Made by a program: the position numbers and the translations under genes. The notes under the pieces are model-generated. The model ran no database searches and was not told the DNA's origin. It was given only the letters and a program-made list of their open reading frames with translations. Shown here piece after piece: positions 25,815-35,847 of a stretch of DNA of 64,000 nucleotides; position 1 is the stretch's first letter, and every line of letters starts with the position of its first letter. The DNA comes from Pseudomaricurvus alcaniphilus (GTDB lineage: Bacteria > Pseudomonadota > Gammaproteobacteria > Pseudomonadales > Cellvibrionaceae), in assembly GCF_011440395.1 (NCBI RefSeq), contig NZ_JAAOIX010000001.1, positions 1-64,000 of the forward strand. Reading direction: 5' to 3'.

Positions 25815-28730
25815 TTACAGGTTGATATTCTCCATCCCCAGGTCGCGGGTTAGCGCGGTATTGGCTGAACCCGTTACCACCGCCACGCTGGCCAGTTCCG
25901 GCCGCAGGTAAGTCTCGGCGACCCGTTTCAGGTCAGCGACAGTCACCTCCAGGATCTGCTTGCGGAACAGCTCGCGTTTCTCCCGGCTGCGGCCGAACAA
26001 CTCCGCATGGAAGGTCTGCTTGGCTTCCCCAGCCGGAGAGCTGGGCTTGTCGAGGGAGCTGATCACACCCAGGATGGCCTCTTCCAGAGGCTGGTACTCA
26101 TGCTCCTTGCTCAACAGCCACTGGATGGACTCGTCAAAATCCTTGAGGGTTTCGCTCAAACGCGGGTCGCGGTAAGAGTACATCCGGAAAGCCGCAATAC
26201 CGCTGTCCTGGGAGGCGCCACCGCCGTAAGCGCCGCCCTGCTCGCGGATTACCCGGTGCAGGTAACCGTTGCGCAGAAAGCCGCCAAGTACCGTCAGCGC
26301 CGCCGCATCGGGGTGTTCAACCGGTACCGTGGGATAGGCTTTGGCACAGAAGTTGACCTGGGTATTGGCGATCCAGGCCTGGGACAACTGCTCGCGCACC
26401 GGTTCCAGGCTGAAGGGTTTGGCGGTCGTGGCCACGGCCGTGGGCCAGGCTTGGGCGATGTTTTGCTGGAACTCTTCGATGTCGTCCGGCTCGCACACCA
26501 GCAAATACTGGCGCGTGCACTGCAGCACCTGCTGGTGAAGGCGCTGCAAACCCTCGCCGAAGGCGCGCAGTTGCTGGGGATCCTTGAGCTCGACGTCGAG
26601 CTTCTTGATGGCCTGGATGCCGCCCAGTCCAAACAACTGATGGGAAATCTTCGCCGCCGGGCTCATGCCAGCACTGGCGGCCGACATGGCCAGACCGTGG
26701 CCGTTGCCGGTGACACTCTGTTCCCGGCGCGCCCTGATTTGCGCCACCAGTTCCTGCAGGCGCGTGTGCTCGTCAAAGCGCACATCGTTGAGGGTGGACC
26801 ACATCAATTCGCAGAGCGCAGCCTGTTGCGGCTTCAGGGCCTTGGCCGACAGGGTCAGGTTGGCTTTGACCTGCTGCACATCGTCACTGGCCCCGCGGAT
26901 GGTGGCGTAGGCGGAGATCGAGCCGGCCACCTGGGCCTGCCAGCGCTGTACATCCAGGTAGGACTTGTCGCCGACACCCAGCTCGGTCAGGAACATGCCG
27001 TAGTAAGACAGGGTTTCCAGCTGCTCGGGTTCCAGTTGCGGCAATTCCAAAATGATCTGCTGGTACACCAGGCCATTGGTGCCGGCGCCATAGTTGGTCA
27101 GGCGGGTGGGCAACTCCTTGACGCTGTGGTGGGCGGTGTAATGCATTTGCGGCGGAATGTCATCGAGGCCCACCTTGGGCAGCACGGCATCGTCATCCTG
27201 CTGCAACTGCCGTGCCTGCAGGGCTTTGGCCTGGGCTGCAATGGCGTCCTTGTCTGCCGCCGTCAGTTGCGCCTTGATGGCTGCCAGGCGCGCAGCTTCT
27301 GCCGCTACCCGGCGCTGCGCCAATTCGGTATCCGGTCGCAGGGTGAGCCTGACCCGGTGCTGGTTGTCGAGCAATAACTGCCGTGCCAGGCGCTTGATAA
27401 ACTCCGGGTCCTTGATGTCGGCGTGCAGTTTTTCCAGCGCCGGATCCAGGTTCAACAGGGCAATCGGGTCGCCGCGGTGGGTGACCGAAGTCAGGGTGGT
27501 CATGATAATTTGCAGGCCGTAGGGGTAGGAGTCACCGCCCACTTCGCGCTGGTTCAGCTCCAGTTGCTGCAGGGCCGCCTTCAGTTCGTCGTAGGGCACA
27601 CCTTCATTGGCGACCCGTTCGATAACCTCCAGTACCATGGCTTCTACCTGATCGGCCTTGGCCACGTCGCTGCCTTCCAGGCCACACATAAATGACAGTT
27701 CTTTCTGGGAGTCGTCGAGGCCACACAGGGGTGAGGGCGCTGACCCCAGGTCGGTGGTCTCCAGGGCGTGTTGCAGCGGCGAAGCGCTGTTGTCCAGCAA
27801 AATGCTCGACAACAATTGCGCCTCCAGGGATTGCTGCAGGTTGGTGCTCTTGCCCAGCAGCCAGGCCAGCACCACGTGGGTTTTGCCGTCGGTGCTGGTG
27901 GCATCGGTGAGGGGGTAGGCCTCCTCCACTCGCACTGGCGCCAGGTAGCGTTTCTCGTCCTCCACCGCAATGAACTCTTCCAGCGGCTCAAAGTGACTCA
28001 GCGCCTGGGCTTCAAACTTGGCCTGGTGTTCCGCCGCCGAGATGTCGCCATAGGTCAAAAACACGGCATTGCTGGGGTGGTAGTGGGTTTCGTAAAAGTG
28101 TTTCAGCTGCTCGTAACTCAGGTCGGTGATGCACTCGGGATCACCGCCGCTATTGAAATGGTAGGTGTTGGTGGGAAACAGGTACTTGCACACCGTCTGC
28201 CACAGCTGCGAGGTGACGGAGCTCATGGCACCTTTCATTTCGTTAAACACCACACCCTTGTAGACCAGCTCGGATTCCGTATTGTCCGGCTCGGCAAATT
28301 CCAGCCGGTGGCCCTCCTGGGCAAAGTCGAGGGGGTCCAGGCGGGAGAAAAACACCGCGTCCAGATAGACGTCCAGCAAGTTGTTGAAATCCTTGCGGTT
28401 CTGGCTGGCAAAGGGATAGGCGGTCCAGTCGGAGCTGGTCATCGCATTCATAAAGGTGTTGAGCGAGCGCCGGATCATCATAAAGAAAGGGTCGCGCACC
28501 GGGTACTTGGCGCTGCCACAGAGGGCGGTATGCTCGAGGATATGGGCGACACCAGTGGAATCTTCCGGCACTGTGCGCAAGGCCACCAGGAAAACATTCT
28601 CGTTGTTGTCAGCATCGATATGGATGTGCTGGGCACCGGTTTTGATGTGGCGGTATTCTTCTACAGTCACCTGGAGTGATTCGATGGACTGGCTCCGCAG
28701 TAGTTCAAAAGCCGGATTTGCTGCTGTCAT
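25815..28730 (-). CDS. M16C insulinase-family metalloprotease (PreP-like)
   Basis: 971 residues, the size of presequence protease/M16C peptidases. The inverted zinc motif HxxEH is H63-I-L-E66-H67 in VAHILEHTALCGSAKYPVRDPF. Four homologous alpha/beta domains in two halves; residues DSGIAAFRMYSYRDPR near 840 belong to the fourth domain. It degrades small unfolded peptides. No signal peptide, so cytoplasmic. Monocistronic and convergent with ttcA. Many long open frames on the opposite strand are shadows of its GC-rich coding. Confidence 0.93.
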   Translation of the reverse strand: MTAANPAFELLRSQSIESLQVTVEEYRHIKTGAQHIHIDADNNENVFLVALRTVPEDSTGVAHILEHTALCGSAKYPVRDPFFMMIRRSLNTFMNAMTSSDWTAYPFASQNRKDFNNLLDVYLDAVFFSRLDPLDFAQEGHRLEFAEPDNTESELVYKGVVFNEMKGAMSSVTSQLWQTVCKYLFPTNTYHFNSGGDPECITDLSYEQLKHFYETHYHPSNAVFLTYGDISAAEHQAKFEAQALSHFEPLEEFIAVEDEKRYLAPVRVEEAYPLTDATSTDGKTHVVLAWLLGKSTNLQQSLEAQLLSSILLDNSASPLQHALETTDLGSAPSPLCGLDDSQKELSFMCGLEGSDVAKADQVEAMVLEVIERVANEGVPYDELKAALQQLELNQREVGGDSYPYGLQIIMTTLTSVTHRGDPIALLNLDPALEKLHADIKDPEFIKRLARQLLLDNQHRVRLTLRPDTELAQRRVAAEAARLAAIKAQLTAADKDAIAAQAKALQARQLQQDDDAVLPKVGLDDIPPQMHYTAHHSVKELPTRLTNYGAGTNGLVYQQIILELPQLEPEQLETLSYYGMFLTELGVGDKSYLDVQRWQAQVAGSISAYATIRGASDDVQQVKANLTLSAKALKPQQAALCELMWSTLNDVRFDEHTRLQELVAQIRARREQSVTGNGHGLAMSAASAGMSPAAKISHQLFGLGGIQAIKKLDVELKDPQQLRAFGEGLQRLHQQVLQCTRQYLLVCEPDDIEEFQQNIAQAWPTAVATTAKPFSLEPVREQLSQAWIANTQVNFCAKAYPTVPVEHPDAAALTVLGGFLRNGYLHRVIREQGGAYGGGASQDSGIAAFRMYSYRDPRLSETLKDFDESIQWLLSKEHEYQPLEEAILGVISSLDKPSSPAGEAKQTFHAELFGRSREKRELFRKQILEVTVADLKRVAETYLRPELASVAVVTGSANTALTRDLGMENINL

Positions 28731-28929
28731 TTAGTTACCTCGATGTATTCCTGTTGCGCCCTGAAAGCGATGTGTACGCGCGATGCTCGCGCTAAAAACC
28801 TTACCCGCTAAGTGTAACCTGAACTTGGTCCCGGTTACATCCACCACAGGTCCAGTGGCGCCGCTATATTACCGGCCCATGGCAGGCTGTTGGACAGCTG
28901 GTTGCGGAGGGCCGGTTGCGGAGGGCCGC

Positions 28930-29517
28930 TTAAGGAGAACTGGTTGTCGAGGGCCGCCGCTGGGACAGGCGGCGCATATAGTGCTGGAAGGCGTTCAGCA
29001 GCGGGGCGGTCAGGGTGCTATCCCGCTCCAGCAGGTTGATTGCCTGGCAGGTAGCCTCCAGGGTGGACAACTGGTGCGGCTGTTCAGACTTGCGAATGGT
29101 GTATTCACTGGCGCCAATGGGGGCCAGTGCCAAACGCGGCAGCTGTTGCAGCCAGGGGTTCAAATGCATTAACTTACGCGCCTTGCGCCAGGTGCCGTCA
29201 AGCACCAGCAGGCGCACCGATGAAGCCATTGGCACGGCGCCGGTCGGCGCCGCATCGGAACCGGGGAACAGCAGCCAGGTCTGTCGCTCACCCGGGCCGC
29301 TAAAACGCTCAAACTGCGCCTCACTCAACTGCTCGGCCACCAGCATTTGGCAATTGCCGAGGCAGCGATTGAGCAGAGCAGCGGTGCCCTTGGGGTGATT
29401 GGCCTCGGACGGGTGCTGCCACACAATCACCTCGACGGCGCTGGCGACGGGGATTGCCAGGTCACAATAGCAGCGGGCGAGAGGCAGTTGGCAGCCCGGG
29501 CAGAGAGGTCGGGGCAC
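28930..29517 (-). CDS. DTW-domain tRNA-uridine aminocarboxypropyltransferase
   Basis: 195 residues if translation starts at GTG 29517, which AAGG precedes by 8 nt; a TTG at 29535 would add six residues. N-terminal zinc-type cysteines CPGCQLPLARCYC. The DTW motif appears as LLVLDGTWRKARKL near residue 130, with YTIRKSEQP downstream. Family members transfer the aminocarboxypropyl group of S-adenosylmethionine to tRNA uridine (acp3U). The region before the start contains short repeats of CTTACACAAG. Confidence 0.85.
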   Translation of the reverse strand: MPRPLCPGCQLPLARCYCDLAIPVASAVEVIVWQHPSEANHPKGTAALLNRCLGNCQMLVAEQLSEAQFERFSGPGERQTWLLFPGSDAAPTGAVPMASSVRLLVLDGTWRKARKLMHLNPWLQQLPRLALAPIGASEYTIRKSEQPHQLSTLEATCQAINLLERDSTLTAPLLNAFQHYMRRLSQRRPSTTSSP

Positions 29518-29714
29518 AGGGTTGACCTTACACAAGGTTGAGCTTACACAAGAGAGAGCTTACCTAAAATAGAACTGGCACAAAATAGAACCGGACACAG
29601 TTGAACATAGTGGCAAGGCCGGAATCGTAATACACTTTATCCCCCGGCTCCAGCCCCACTGGCCCACCCGTAATTATTCTATCCAGCACCACAACACGAG
29701 ATACCGCTATTCCC

Positions 29715-30473
29715 ATGGAAAACAATTTTGCTGTACTGAACCAATACGTTGGCTATGTCAACTTTGCCTGCCTGGTCTGGTTGCTGAGCTGCTGGATCGG
29801 ATACGCCAGGTTTGCCAAAATTCGCGCCAAGCAAATCGACTGCATTGCATCCATCATGCACAAACTGCGTATGGCCTGGATGCGCGAAGCGCTGTTTCGG
29901 GACGTGCGGGTGTCGGATACCTCCATCATCGCCAATCTCGAGCGCAACGTGTCGTTTATGGCCTCCACCAGTATATTTATGCTGGCGGGCCTGGTGACAG
30001 CACTCACGTCCACTGACGTCATCTACAGTGTGCTGGCCGATATGCACCTCGCCTCGGCGACCAGCCCGGAGGAATTGCAGTTCAAGATCCTGGTGCTGAT
30101 TTGTATATTTGTCTACGCCTTTTTCACCTTTACCTGGTCCCTGCGTCAATTCGGCTTTTGCAGCGTCATCATCGGCGCCAGCCCGACCCTGCAGCCCGAT
30201 AGCTACCCGGCAGAAGTCTTCGACCGCTACGCGCGCCACAGTGGCAAAGTACTGGACCAGGCGGCCCACACCAACAACTACGGCCTGCGCGCCTATTACT
30301 ACGCCATGGCCACACTCGCTTGGTTTGTGCACCCGCTGTTATTTGTGTTCGCTGTGGCCCTGGTGGTGCTGGTGCTGTACCAGCGCGAATTCAAGTCAAA
30401 AACCCTGCAGTCCATGCTGCTGGCGCAGCAGGAGTGGAGCAAGGGCAGCCAGACCCAAGTTACACCTGAGTAA
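29715..30473 (+). CDS. DUF599 integral membrane protein
   Basis: 252 residues, with four predicted membrane segments (about 15-33, 80-98, 122-142 and 198-222). Between them lie conserved RMAWMREALFRDVRVSDTSIIANLERNVSFMAST and RHSGKVLDQAAHTNNYGLRAYYYAMA, hallmarks of DUF599. Inner membrane, function unknown. Stands alone between the DTW gene (divergent) and the GIY-YIG gene (convergent). Confidence 0.88.
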   Translation: MENNFAVLNQYVGYVNFACLVWLLSCWIGYARFAKIRAKQIDCIASIMHKLRMAWMREALFRDVRVSDTSIIANLERNVSFMASTSIFMLAGLVTALTSTDVIYSVLADMHLASATSPEELQFKILVLICIFVYAFFTFTWSLRQFGFCSVIIGASPTLQPDSYPAEVFDRYARHSGKVLDQAAHTNNYGLRAYYYAMATLAWFVHPLLFVFAVALVVLVLYQREFKSKTLQSMLLAQQEWSKGSQTQVTPE

Positions 30474-30518
30474 ATTTGGAATCACCCAGGCCTGGGATTA
30501 CAGGCATCGGCCAAGGGC

Positions 30519-30809
30519 CTATTCGATGCTCCAGTCCAGCCCCCGTTGAGTCGCGATCAACTGCGACTTCTGCACCCGTTTCAGCCGCTTGATCACCGCT
30601 TCCCGCTTGCTGGCGCTGGAGCGGTCGTGCCCCTCTTCAACATAGAGAATCTGCTCCGGCTTGCGCCCGCGAAAGAACTTGGCGCCGCTGCGCCGGTGCA
30701 GGTGCGCGTGCCAGCGCCTGGCGAGGTTGTTGGTAATACCTGTGTAGAGCAAGTTGTCATCGCTGCGGATGATATACACACACCAGGAGTCGTCGATAGT
30801 GGTATTCAT
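30519..30809 (-). CDS. GIY-YIG endonuclease-like protein (UPF0213 type)
   Basis: 96 residues from ATG 30809; the longer frame has an unconserved tail. The GIY-YIG core appears as CVYIIRSDDNLLYTGITNNLARRWHAH, with catalytic Tyr, Arg and a later Glu (SKREAVIK). A complete small single-domain member like YhbQ; substrate unknown. Lies 76 nt from divergent cmoM. Confidence 0.9.
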   Translation of the reverse strand: MNTTIDDSWCVYIIRSDDNLLYTGITNNLARRWHAHLHRRSGAKFFRGRKPEQILYVEEGHDRSSASKREAVIKRLKRVQKSQLIATQRGLDWSIE

Positions 30810-30885
30810 GGAAACGGTTTTGATTAGACTATAGCCAGACTTTAGCAGACAATCCGCCACCCGTTAACTCGATGAACCGCAAAAC

Positions 30886-31692
30886 ATGAGCGCACACCAG
30901 GACCGCAACTTTGACGATCTCGCCCACCGCTTCAAGCGCAACGTCTACGATCGTCTCAAAGGTGACATTCGCCTGGCGGTGCTGGAGCGGGATCTAAAGG
31001 AATTCCTGGCCGCGAAACTCTACCCTGAGGCCGGCGCAGAGGTGACCAAACCACTGCGGATACTCGACGCCGGCGGCGGCCAGGGGCAATTCAGCCTGCC
31101 ACTGGCACAGCTGGGTCACACAGTGGTGCTGTGCGATATTTCTGCGGAAATGCTGAAGCTGGCCCAGGCCAATGCCGAGTGCCTGGGCGTGACGGAGCGG
31201 GTCCAGTTACACCACGGCGCCATCCAGCAACTGCGCAATGACGAGCTGGAGGGGTTTGACCTGGTCTTGTGTCACGCGGTGCTGGAGTGGGTGGCAGAGC
31301 CCCGCCAGCTGTTGGCGGAACTGGTGGCGCTGTTAAAACCCGGTGGCTATATGTCGCTCACCTGGTACAACGTCAACAGTATTATTATGAAAAACCTGCT
31401 GCGCACCAATTTTAACAAGGTCATCGACGAAGATTATCAGGGCTACCGCGGCAGCCTGACTCCCACCTGGCCACGGCGGCACGAAGAAGTGACGGGCTGG
31501 CTGCAAGAACTGCCACTGGAGCTGTTATGTGAGAGTGGCATCCGCTGTTTTCACGACTATATCCTGGAGCCGGGCCATCGCGGCAATGAACCGGGCAAAC
31601 AGCTGACCCTGGAGTTGCGCCTGTCGCGCCAGGAGCCCTGGCGCTCGCTGGGTCGCTACCTTCACGCTTTAAGCAGAAAGTCCTTGGCTTGA
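30886..31692 (+). CDS. cmoM: tRNA 5-carboxymethoxyuridine methyltransferase CmoM
   Basis: 268 residues. SAM-dependent methyltransferase that turns cmo5U34 of tRNA into its methyl ester. The N-terminus [28 protein letters not shown] is the CmoM signature. SAM motif [15 protein letters not shown] near 62; [20 protein letters not shown] near 160 is also typical. Convergent with the DnaJ-domain gene, overlapping it by 31 nt at the 3' ends. Confidence 0.92.
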   Translation: MSAHQDRNFDDLAHRFKRNVYDRLKGDIRLAVLERDLKEFLAAKLYPEAGAEVTKPLRILDAGGGQGQFSLPLAQLGHTVVLCDISAEMLKLAQANAECLGVTERVQLHHGAIQQLRNDELEGFDLVLCHAVLEWVAEPRQLLAELVALLKPGGYMSLTWYNVNSIIMKNLLRTNFNKVIDEDYQGYRGSLTPTWPRRHEEVTGWLQELPLELLCESGIRCFHDYILEPGHRGNEPGKQLTLELRLSRQEPWRSLGRYLHALSRKSLA

Positions 31693-32363
31693 TTGATCTT
31701 GGCAGCGAGGTAATCGCTGCCGCCGTGATCCGGGTGTACCTTTTGCATCAGCTTGCGGTGTGCCTTGATGATGTCCTGCTTTTCAGCAGTATCACTCAAG
31801 CCCAGTACCTGCAGGGCCTCGCTGCGGGTCATGGCGCCGCCGCCGCTGTCCTGAGTTTGCTGTTCCTGGGAATAGTGTTTGCGAAAGCGTCGGTGCATAT
31901 ACACCGCCAGCAGCCTGGCGGACTTGATATCCTGTTGCTGGTAATCACTGAGCAATTCCTGTAGCTGCGCTTCCGACAGCGACTCGAGGCTCGCCCCCTG
32001 GTGTTTGCCGGCAATAACCTCGCCCTGGATATCGCCGCTGGCGGCACTGACCACGATTTTAATAAATCGCCCGGTGAGCACCGGATTGGCGAAGGGCTGC
32101 TTCTTGAGCCAGTCGCGCAAGGGTGCGTAGCGCATGGCCAGGCCACCAAAGGTCCTGACCAGCGGGATCAGGGCGGCAATTGCCGCGCCAATCCAGTGCA
32201 GGCGGCCAGTGGCCACCAGAATTATTGCCAGGGCGAGAATGGCGTACCCGGAGTACTTCCAGAGCAGGGCCTTGCGCTGCTGCGGCGGTTGCCGCTCGAT
32301 GTAGCTGACCAGGTTCAACAAAAAGAAAACGGCCAGCGCCAGTAAAACAACCCGTACAATCAC
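31662..32363 (-). CDS. Membrane-anchored DnaJ-domain protein
   Basis: 233 residues from GTG 32363, with GAGGG 9 nt upstream; earlier in-frame starts would lie in the promoter (TATAAT on the minus strand at 32399-32394). Two or three membrane segments in the first 70 residues. A linker follows, with [33 protein letters not shown]. The C-terminal J domain has KVHPDHGGS with the HPD motif. The layout resembles DjlA-like co-chaperones that bring Hsp70 to the inner membrane. Overlaps cmoM by 31 nt, tail to tail. Confidence 0.88.
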   Translation of the reverse strand: MIVRVVLLALAVFFLLNLVSYIERQPPQQRKALLWKYSGYAILALAIILVATGRLHWIGAAIAALIPLVRTFGGLAMRYAPLRDWLKKQPFANPVLTGRFIKIVVSAASGDIQGEVIAGKHQGASLESLSEAQLQELLSDYQQQDIKSARLLAVYMHRRFRKHYSQEQQTQDSGGGAMTRSEALQVLGLSDTAEKQDIIKAHRKLMQKVHPDHGGSDYLAAKINQAKDFLLKA

Positions 32364-32475
32364 GTGGTAATGCCCTCGATTGAAATTGGCGCCATTATAG
32401 GAGAGGCGGGTCGGCTTGACCACGTCGCTGTTGCGGCTCCGGGTAGAGGCGCCTTATCGTCGAAACTGCACTACT

Positions 32476-32904
32476 CTAGTAATTATCCCGATACTCGCCT
32501 TCCCAGGTTTCGTTTTCGAGGCGATATTTCATCTCCAGGTCAAACGCCAGGTTCGCTCGTTTGAGCCAAAGGGTCATGGCGTTGATCGCGGTCAACGGCG
32601 GGGTGTCTTTGCTCTCGAACTCGATGGTGAGAAGGTCTCCGGCCTCGCTGTTGCTGATTTCAATCCAGTTGGTCCAGATATCCGCCAGTTCATCCGCGTT
32701 ATTGTCCTGGCCTGATTTGTCCTCGCCACTATCCTCCTGGCTGCTATCCTCGGGGGCAGTACTGCTGACGAAGGGCGCGAAGCTGAAGTTTTGCGGGCTG
32801 AGGCCCCAATCGTCGACCTCGGACAGGGAGAAACCTTTTTTCAACAGGGCCTCGGTGGTGGCAGTGGGTGCGGTTATTTTTACGGAGTTAAAACAAACAC
32901 TCAT
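32476..32904 (-). CDS. Hypothetical acidic protein, 142 residues
   Basis: ATG 32904 is chosen because AGAGG lies 7 nt upstream; the frame continues further up without support. The middle is a low-complexity acidic linker (SSQEDSGEDKSGQDNNADE), between an N-terminal beta-rich part and a C-terminal part with WTNWIEISNSEAGDLLTIEFE and WLKRANLAFDLEMKYRLENETWEGEY. No signal peptide and no family recognised. Monocistronic. Confidence 0.7.
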   Translation of the reverse strand: MSVCFNSVKITAPTATTEALLKKGFSLSEVDDWGLSPQNFSFAPFVSSTAPEDSSQEDSGEDKSGQDNNADELADIWTNWIEISNSEAGDLLTIEFESKDTPPLTAINAMTLWLKRANLAFDLEMKYRLENETWEGEYRDNY

Positions 32905-33126
32905 TGGGGGGCCTCTTCCGCCTGCTAATTCTACTTTACTGCCGCTGCGCAAATCGGTGGGGGCAGTTGCGCTGGTCACCCGGTGACAATCTCGGTCAAT
33001 ACTGTTGTTATTCATTACAGTGGTCAGTTAATACTATAGCCAGTAAATTCCCTAACCGGTCTATATCATAGCCTTTAAATACTGTGACCGGTAAGATCAT
33101 ATCCGGGGCCGGTCCACCCCGAAAGG

Positions 33127-34761
33127 CTATTTTAGCGCAGTTAACTCGCTCGCGGGCGGCAGCAAAATCAATTCCAGAGCAGAGCGCAGTCGCACCGTGG
33201 CCTGCCATACTTCGCGGTTGATATTGAGCAGGGTGGAGAGGTCGGAGCTGCTCAGGTCTTCCGCCGGGGCCTGGGTAATGATGTCCCGATGCACGCTTTC
33301 ATGCAGTTGCCGACTCTCCAAATCAATCTGGCGCAAGCTCTCGCGCAGATAGTCATTTTGATGCTTGCCGGTCAGCAATGTCTGAAACTGGTCATAGAGG
33401 CCCTTCAAGCCGTGCAGGTAGATATCCTCGTAGCGGCCGAACTCGCCCTGGTGGAGACGGCTTAAATTGGCGCGGATATCCTTGATGCTCTTGGCGCTGA
33501 AGACGGCTTCCCGAGAGCAGCGCAGCAAATTGTCGAGCCGCTGGGCCTGCTCTTCTTCAAGGCCGTTTTGCTGCAACTTGTGGCCGTAGCGCAACAGTTC
33601 GCCTTCGATAGCCTTGATGCTCTCATAGCGATAGGCAAATGCGTCATCGGACCCCTGTATCTCGTCATCGTCGGCTTCACTGAGCGCCAGCGTGCTGCGG
33701 TTGAGGGACAGAACATCCGCTACTTGCAGGTGCACCGTGTGGGTAAATGCCGCCAGCGCCACTTCGGCCACATCCAGCGGAATTTCGGCGAGCCGCGGGT
33801 AATGGCTGCGCTCGGGCGCCTGGAAAAAGCTTCCCACCCAGGCGGAAAAAGGTCGCAGGAAAGGCAGGAAGCAGGACAGGCCAATAAGGTTAAAAATACT
33901 GTGAAACGCGACCAGGCTGAGCAGTGGATCCTGCAGGCCGACCAGATCGAGCAAATAGGGTAGGGCCGGCAATATAATGATAAAAGCGGCCAGGTCCACC
34001 AGCAGATTAAAGACAACGTGTGCCAGCGCCAGTTGTTTGCGCGTTGCCGAGCCCTTGATGCTGGCCAGGGCACTGGTGCTAGTGGTGCCCAGGTCCGCAC
34101 CTATGATCAGCGCGGCGGCGGCGGGGAGCTCCAGCAGGCCGCCGTGCAGAGCCGCCAGGGCAATCATCATGGTGGCGGAGCTGGATTGAATCACTGCGGT
34201 CAGCAGGGTGCCGACCAGCAGATAAACCACGGCCGGCTGGCCGTGCAGGCTGGCGATGGGCAGCAGGGCGGGCAGGTCCTGCACTGCGGTTTTCATGTGG
34301 CCGAGACCAAACAGCAGCAGGCCGATACCGAGCAGCAGTGAGAACCAGAGCTGCAAGCGCAACCGGCGGGCGGCAAACACCAGCCCGAGGCTGGCGATGC
34401 CCAGTAGCGGAATGGCGAGAGTATCCAGCGACAGTTTGAATCCCAGCAGCGCCACCAGCCAACCGGTGAGGGTGGTGCCGAGGTTGGCGCCGAGAATTAT
34501 CCCGACGCCGTTGATTAGCGGCATCAGACCGGCGGCTGCCAGGGCCTGCACCATCAGGCTTACCATCGAGCTGCTCTGCAACAGGGCCGTGGTTACAACG
34601 CCGAGGGCAACACTTTTCCAGCTGGTGGCAGTGCCGCTGGCAAAGATCTGGCGCAGGCGGTGGCTGCCCAGTTGGCGCAGGGAGTTTTCAATTTGGTTCA
34701 TTCCAAACAGGAAAATACCGAGGCCAACAAACAGGTTAAAAACCAGTTCAACAGCGATCAA
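33127..34761 (-). CDS. Na/Pi cotransporter with PhoU-like tail
   Basis: 544 residues. The membrane half (to about 310) carries the two inverted QSSS signatures, ALLQSSSMVSLM and AVIQSSSATMMI, of sodium/phosphate cotransporters of the NptA/YjbB type. The C-terminal 200 residues are helical and PhoU-like. It moves phosphate with Na+ across the inner membrane; export has been shown for YjbB, but direction here is open. Its start overlaps the upstream Ppx/GppA stop (ATGA), so phosphate transport and polyphosphate/ppGpp metabolism are coupled. Confidence 0.92.
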   Translation of the reverse strand: MIAVELVFNLFVGLGIFLFGMNQIENSLRQLGSHRLRQIFASGTATSWKSVALGVVTTALLQSSSMVSLMVQALAAAGLMPLINGVGIILGANLGTTLTGWLVALLGFKLSLDTLAIPLLGIASLGLVFAARRLRLQLWFSLLLGIGLLLFGLGHMKTAVQDLPALLPIASLHGQPAVVYLLVGTLLTAVIQSSSATMMIALAALHGGLLELPAAAALIIGADLGTTSTSALASIKGSATRKQLALAHVVFNLLVDLAAFIIILPALPYLLDLVGLQDPLLSLVAFHSIFNLIGLSCFLPFLRPFSAWVGSFFQAPERSHYPRLAEIPLDVAEVALAAFTHTVHLQVADVLSLNRSTLALSEADDDEIQGSDDAFAYRYESIKAIEGELLRYGHKLQQNGLEEEQAQRLDNLLRCSREAVFSAKSIKDIRANLSRLHQGEFGRYEDIYLHGLKGLYDQFQTLLTGKHQNDYLRESLRQIDLESRQLHESVHRDIITQAPAEDLSSSDLSTLLNINREVWQATVRLRSALELILLPPASELTALK

Positions 34762-35765
34762 GGCGCGCCCACAGGCAAGGGTTCGCCGCTATAGGCGTTG
34801 CCGTCGAGCTTGCGGATGCGCTCCAGAATCAACCCGTGCTTGACGTTACCCGGGGAAACCTGCAGCCGGTCAATGTGCAAGCTGTCAAAAATAGCGCTCA
34901 GCAGGACTATGCCCGCCGGCAGGACATCGCGACGCAAATTGGCGGGAATTGAATCCTGCAGTTCCCGGTCGTTTTCTATGGCGTGCAGGAGTGTGGCGAG
35001 GTCACTGCGGTCGATGCTGTCGGGCTTGCCGGGCAGCAGGTCAGCGATCACCCGCATAATACCTGAAGCGCCGAGGGTGATTTGCCAGCCCTGTTGCAAA
35101 AAAGGGTCCTTTATATCGTCGATCACGTTACAGCAGTAGGCGTAGCTGTCGCTGACCTTCTTCACCCGGGAACGTCTGCCGGGAACGGCAAAGAACTGGT
35201 TGGTGAGGGAGACGCAGCCCAGCTTCAGGCTGTGCCAGTACTGGATGTTCTGCTGGCAACCGATGGTCAACTCAGTGCTGGCACCACCGATATCGACTAC
35301 CAGCAGTGCCCGGGGTTGAGGTTGCTGGTAATACTGGACGCCGAAGTAGCCCAGCTCGGCTTCTTTCTGTTCGGAAATCAGCGCTACCTGGCTGCCCAGC
35401 AACTCCTCAGCTTCGACTAAAAAGCCGCTGCCGTTGGGCGCTTTGCGCAGTGCCTCGGTGCCGATTATGTCGATGTAGTGGGGTTTGTGTTGCTGCAGGA
35501 TGGTGCCGAATTCACGCAGGCTTTTCAGGGCTCTTTTCACCGCCGTGGCGTTGAGGTTGCCGTTGGAGTCGGCTTTGCGGACCAGTTGTACAATCTGTTT
35601 GCAGTGGGCGACTTTGGTGAGTTTCTGCCCTTGCCAGCGGCAGATAAGCAGATTGAAACTGTTCGAGCCCAGGTCAATTGCGGCTAAAAGCGGGCCCTCG
35701 GTTGCCACCCCGTTCGGTTCGGCCCTGGTGTCTGAAACAGCTGGTTTCGGCGGCGCGTCTGTCAT
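34758..35765 (-). CDS. Ppx/GppA phosphatase family protein
   Basis: 335 residues, shorter than full Ppx or GppA (about 500) because the C-terminal HD-like half is missing. ASKHA-fold motifs: LAAIDLGSNSFNLLI near residue 28, EKEAELGYFGVQYY near 140, VVDIGGASTELTIG near 156. The enzyme hydrolyses polyphosphate or pppGpp; the shorter two-domain form does not show which. First gene of a two-gene operon with the Na/Pi transporter. Divergent from msrA. Confidence 0.92.
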   Translation of the reverse strand: MTDAPPKPAVSDTRAEPNGVATEGPLLAAIDLGSNSFNLLICRWQGQKLTKVAHCKQIVQLVRKADSNGNLNATAVKRALKSLREFGTILQQHKPHYIDIIGTEALRKAPNGSGFLVEAEELLGSQVALISEQKEAELGYFGVQYYQQPQPRALLVVDIGGASTELTIGCQQNIQYWHSLKLGCVSLTNQFFAVPGRRSRVKKVSDSYAYCCNVIDDIKDPFLQQGWQITLGASGIMRVIADLLPGKPDSIDRSDLATLLHAIENDRELQDSIPANLRRDVLPAGIVLLSAIFDSLHIDRLQVSPGNVKHGLILERIRKLDGNAYSGEPLPVGAP

Positions 35766-35847
35766 AGACTGATTCTAGTGTCGAAACCGTTCTCAACGCA
35801 ACAAGATATCCGCTCTGGCGACGGCTTCCGGTAAGGAGTTACTGACC

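Noticed and set aside
26007-28679. Long genes opposite the M16C protease
   Set aside because: Open frames of 300-456 codons arise from GC-rich codon bias; the protease on the other strand has clear catalytic motifs throughout.
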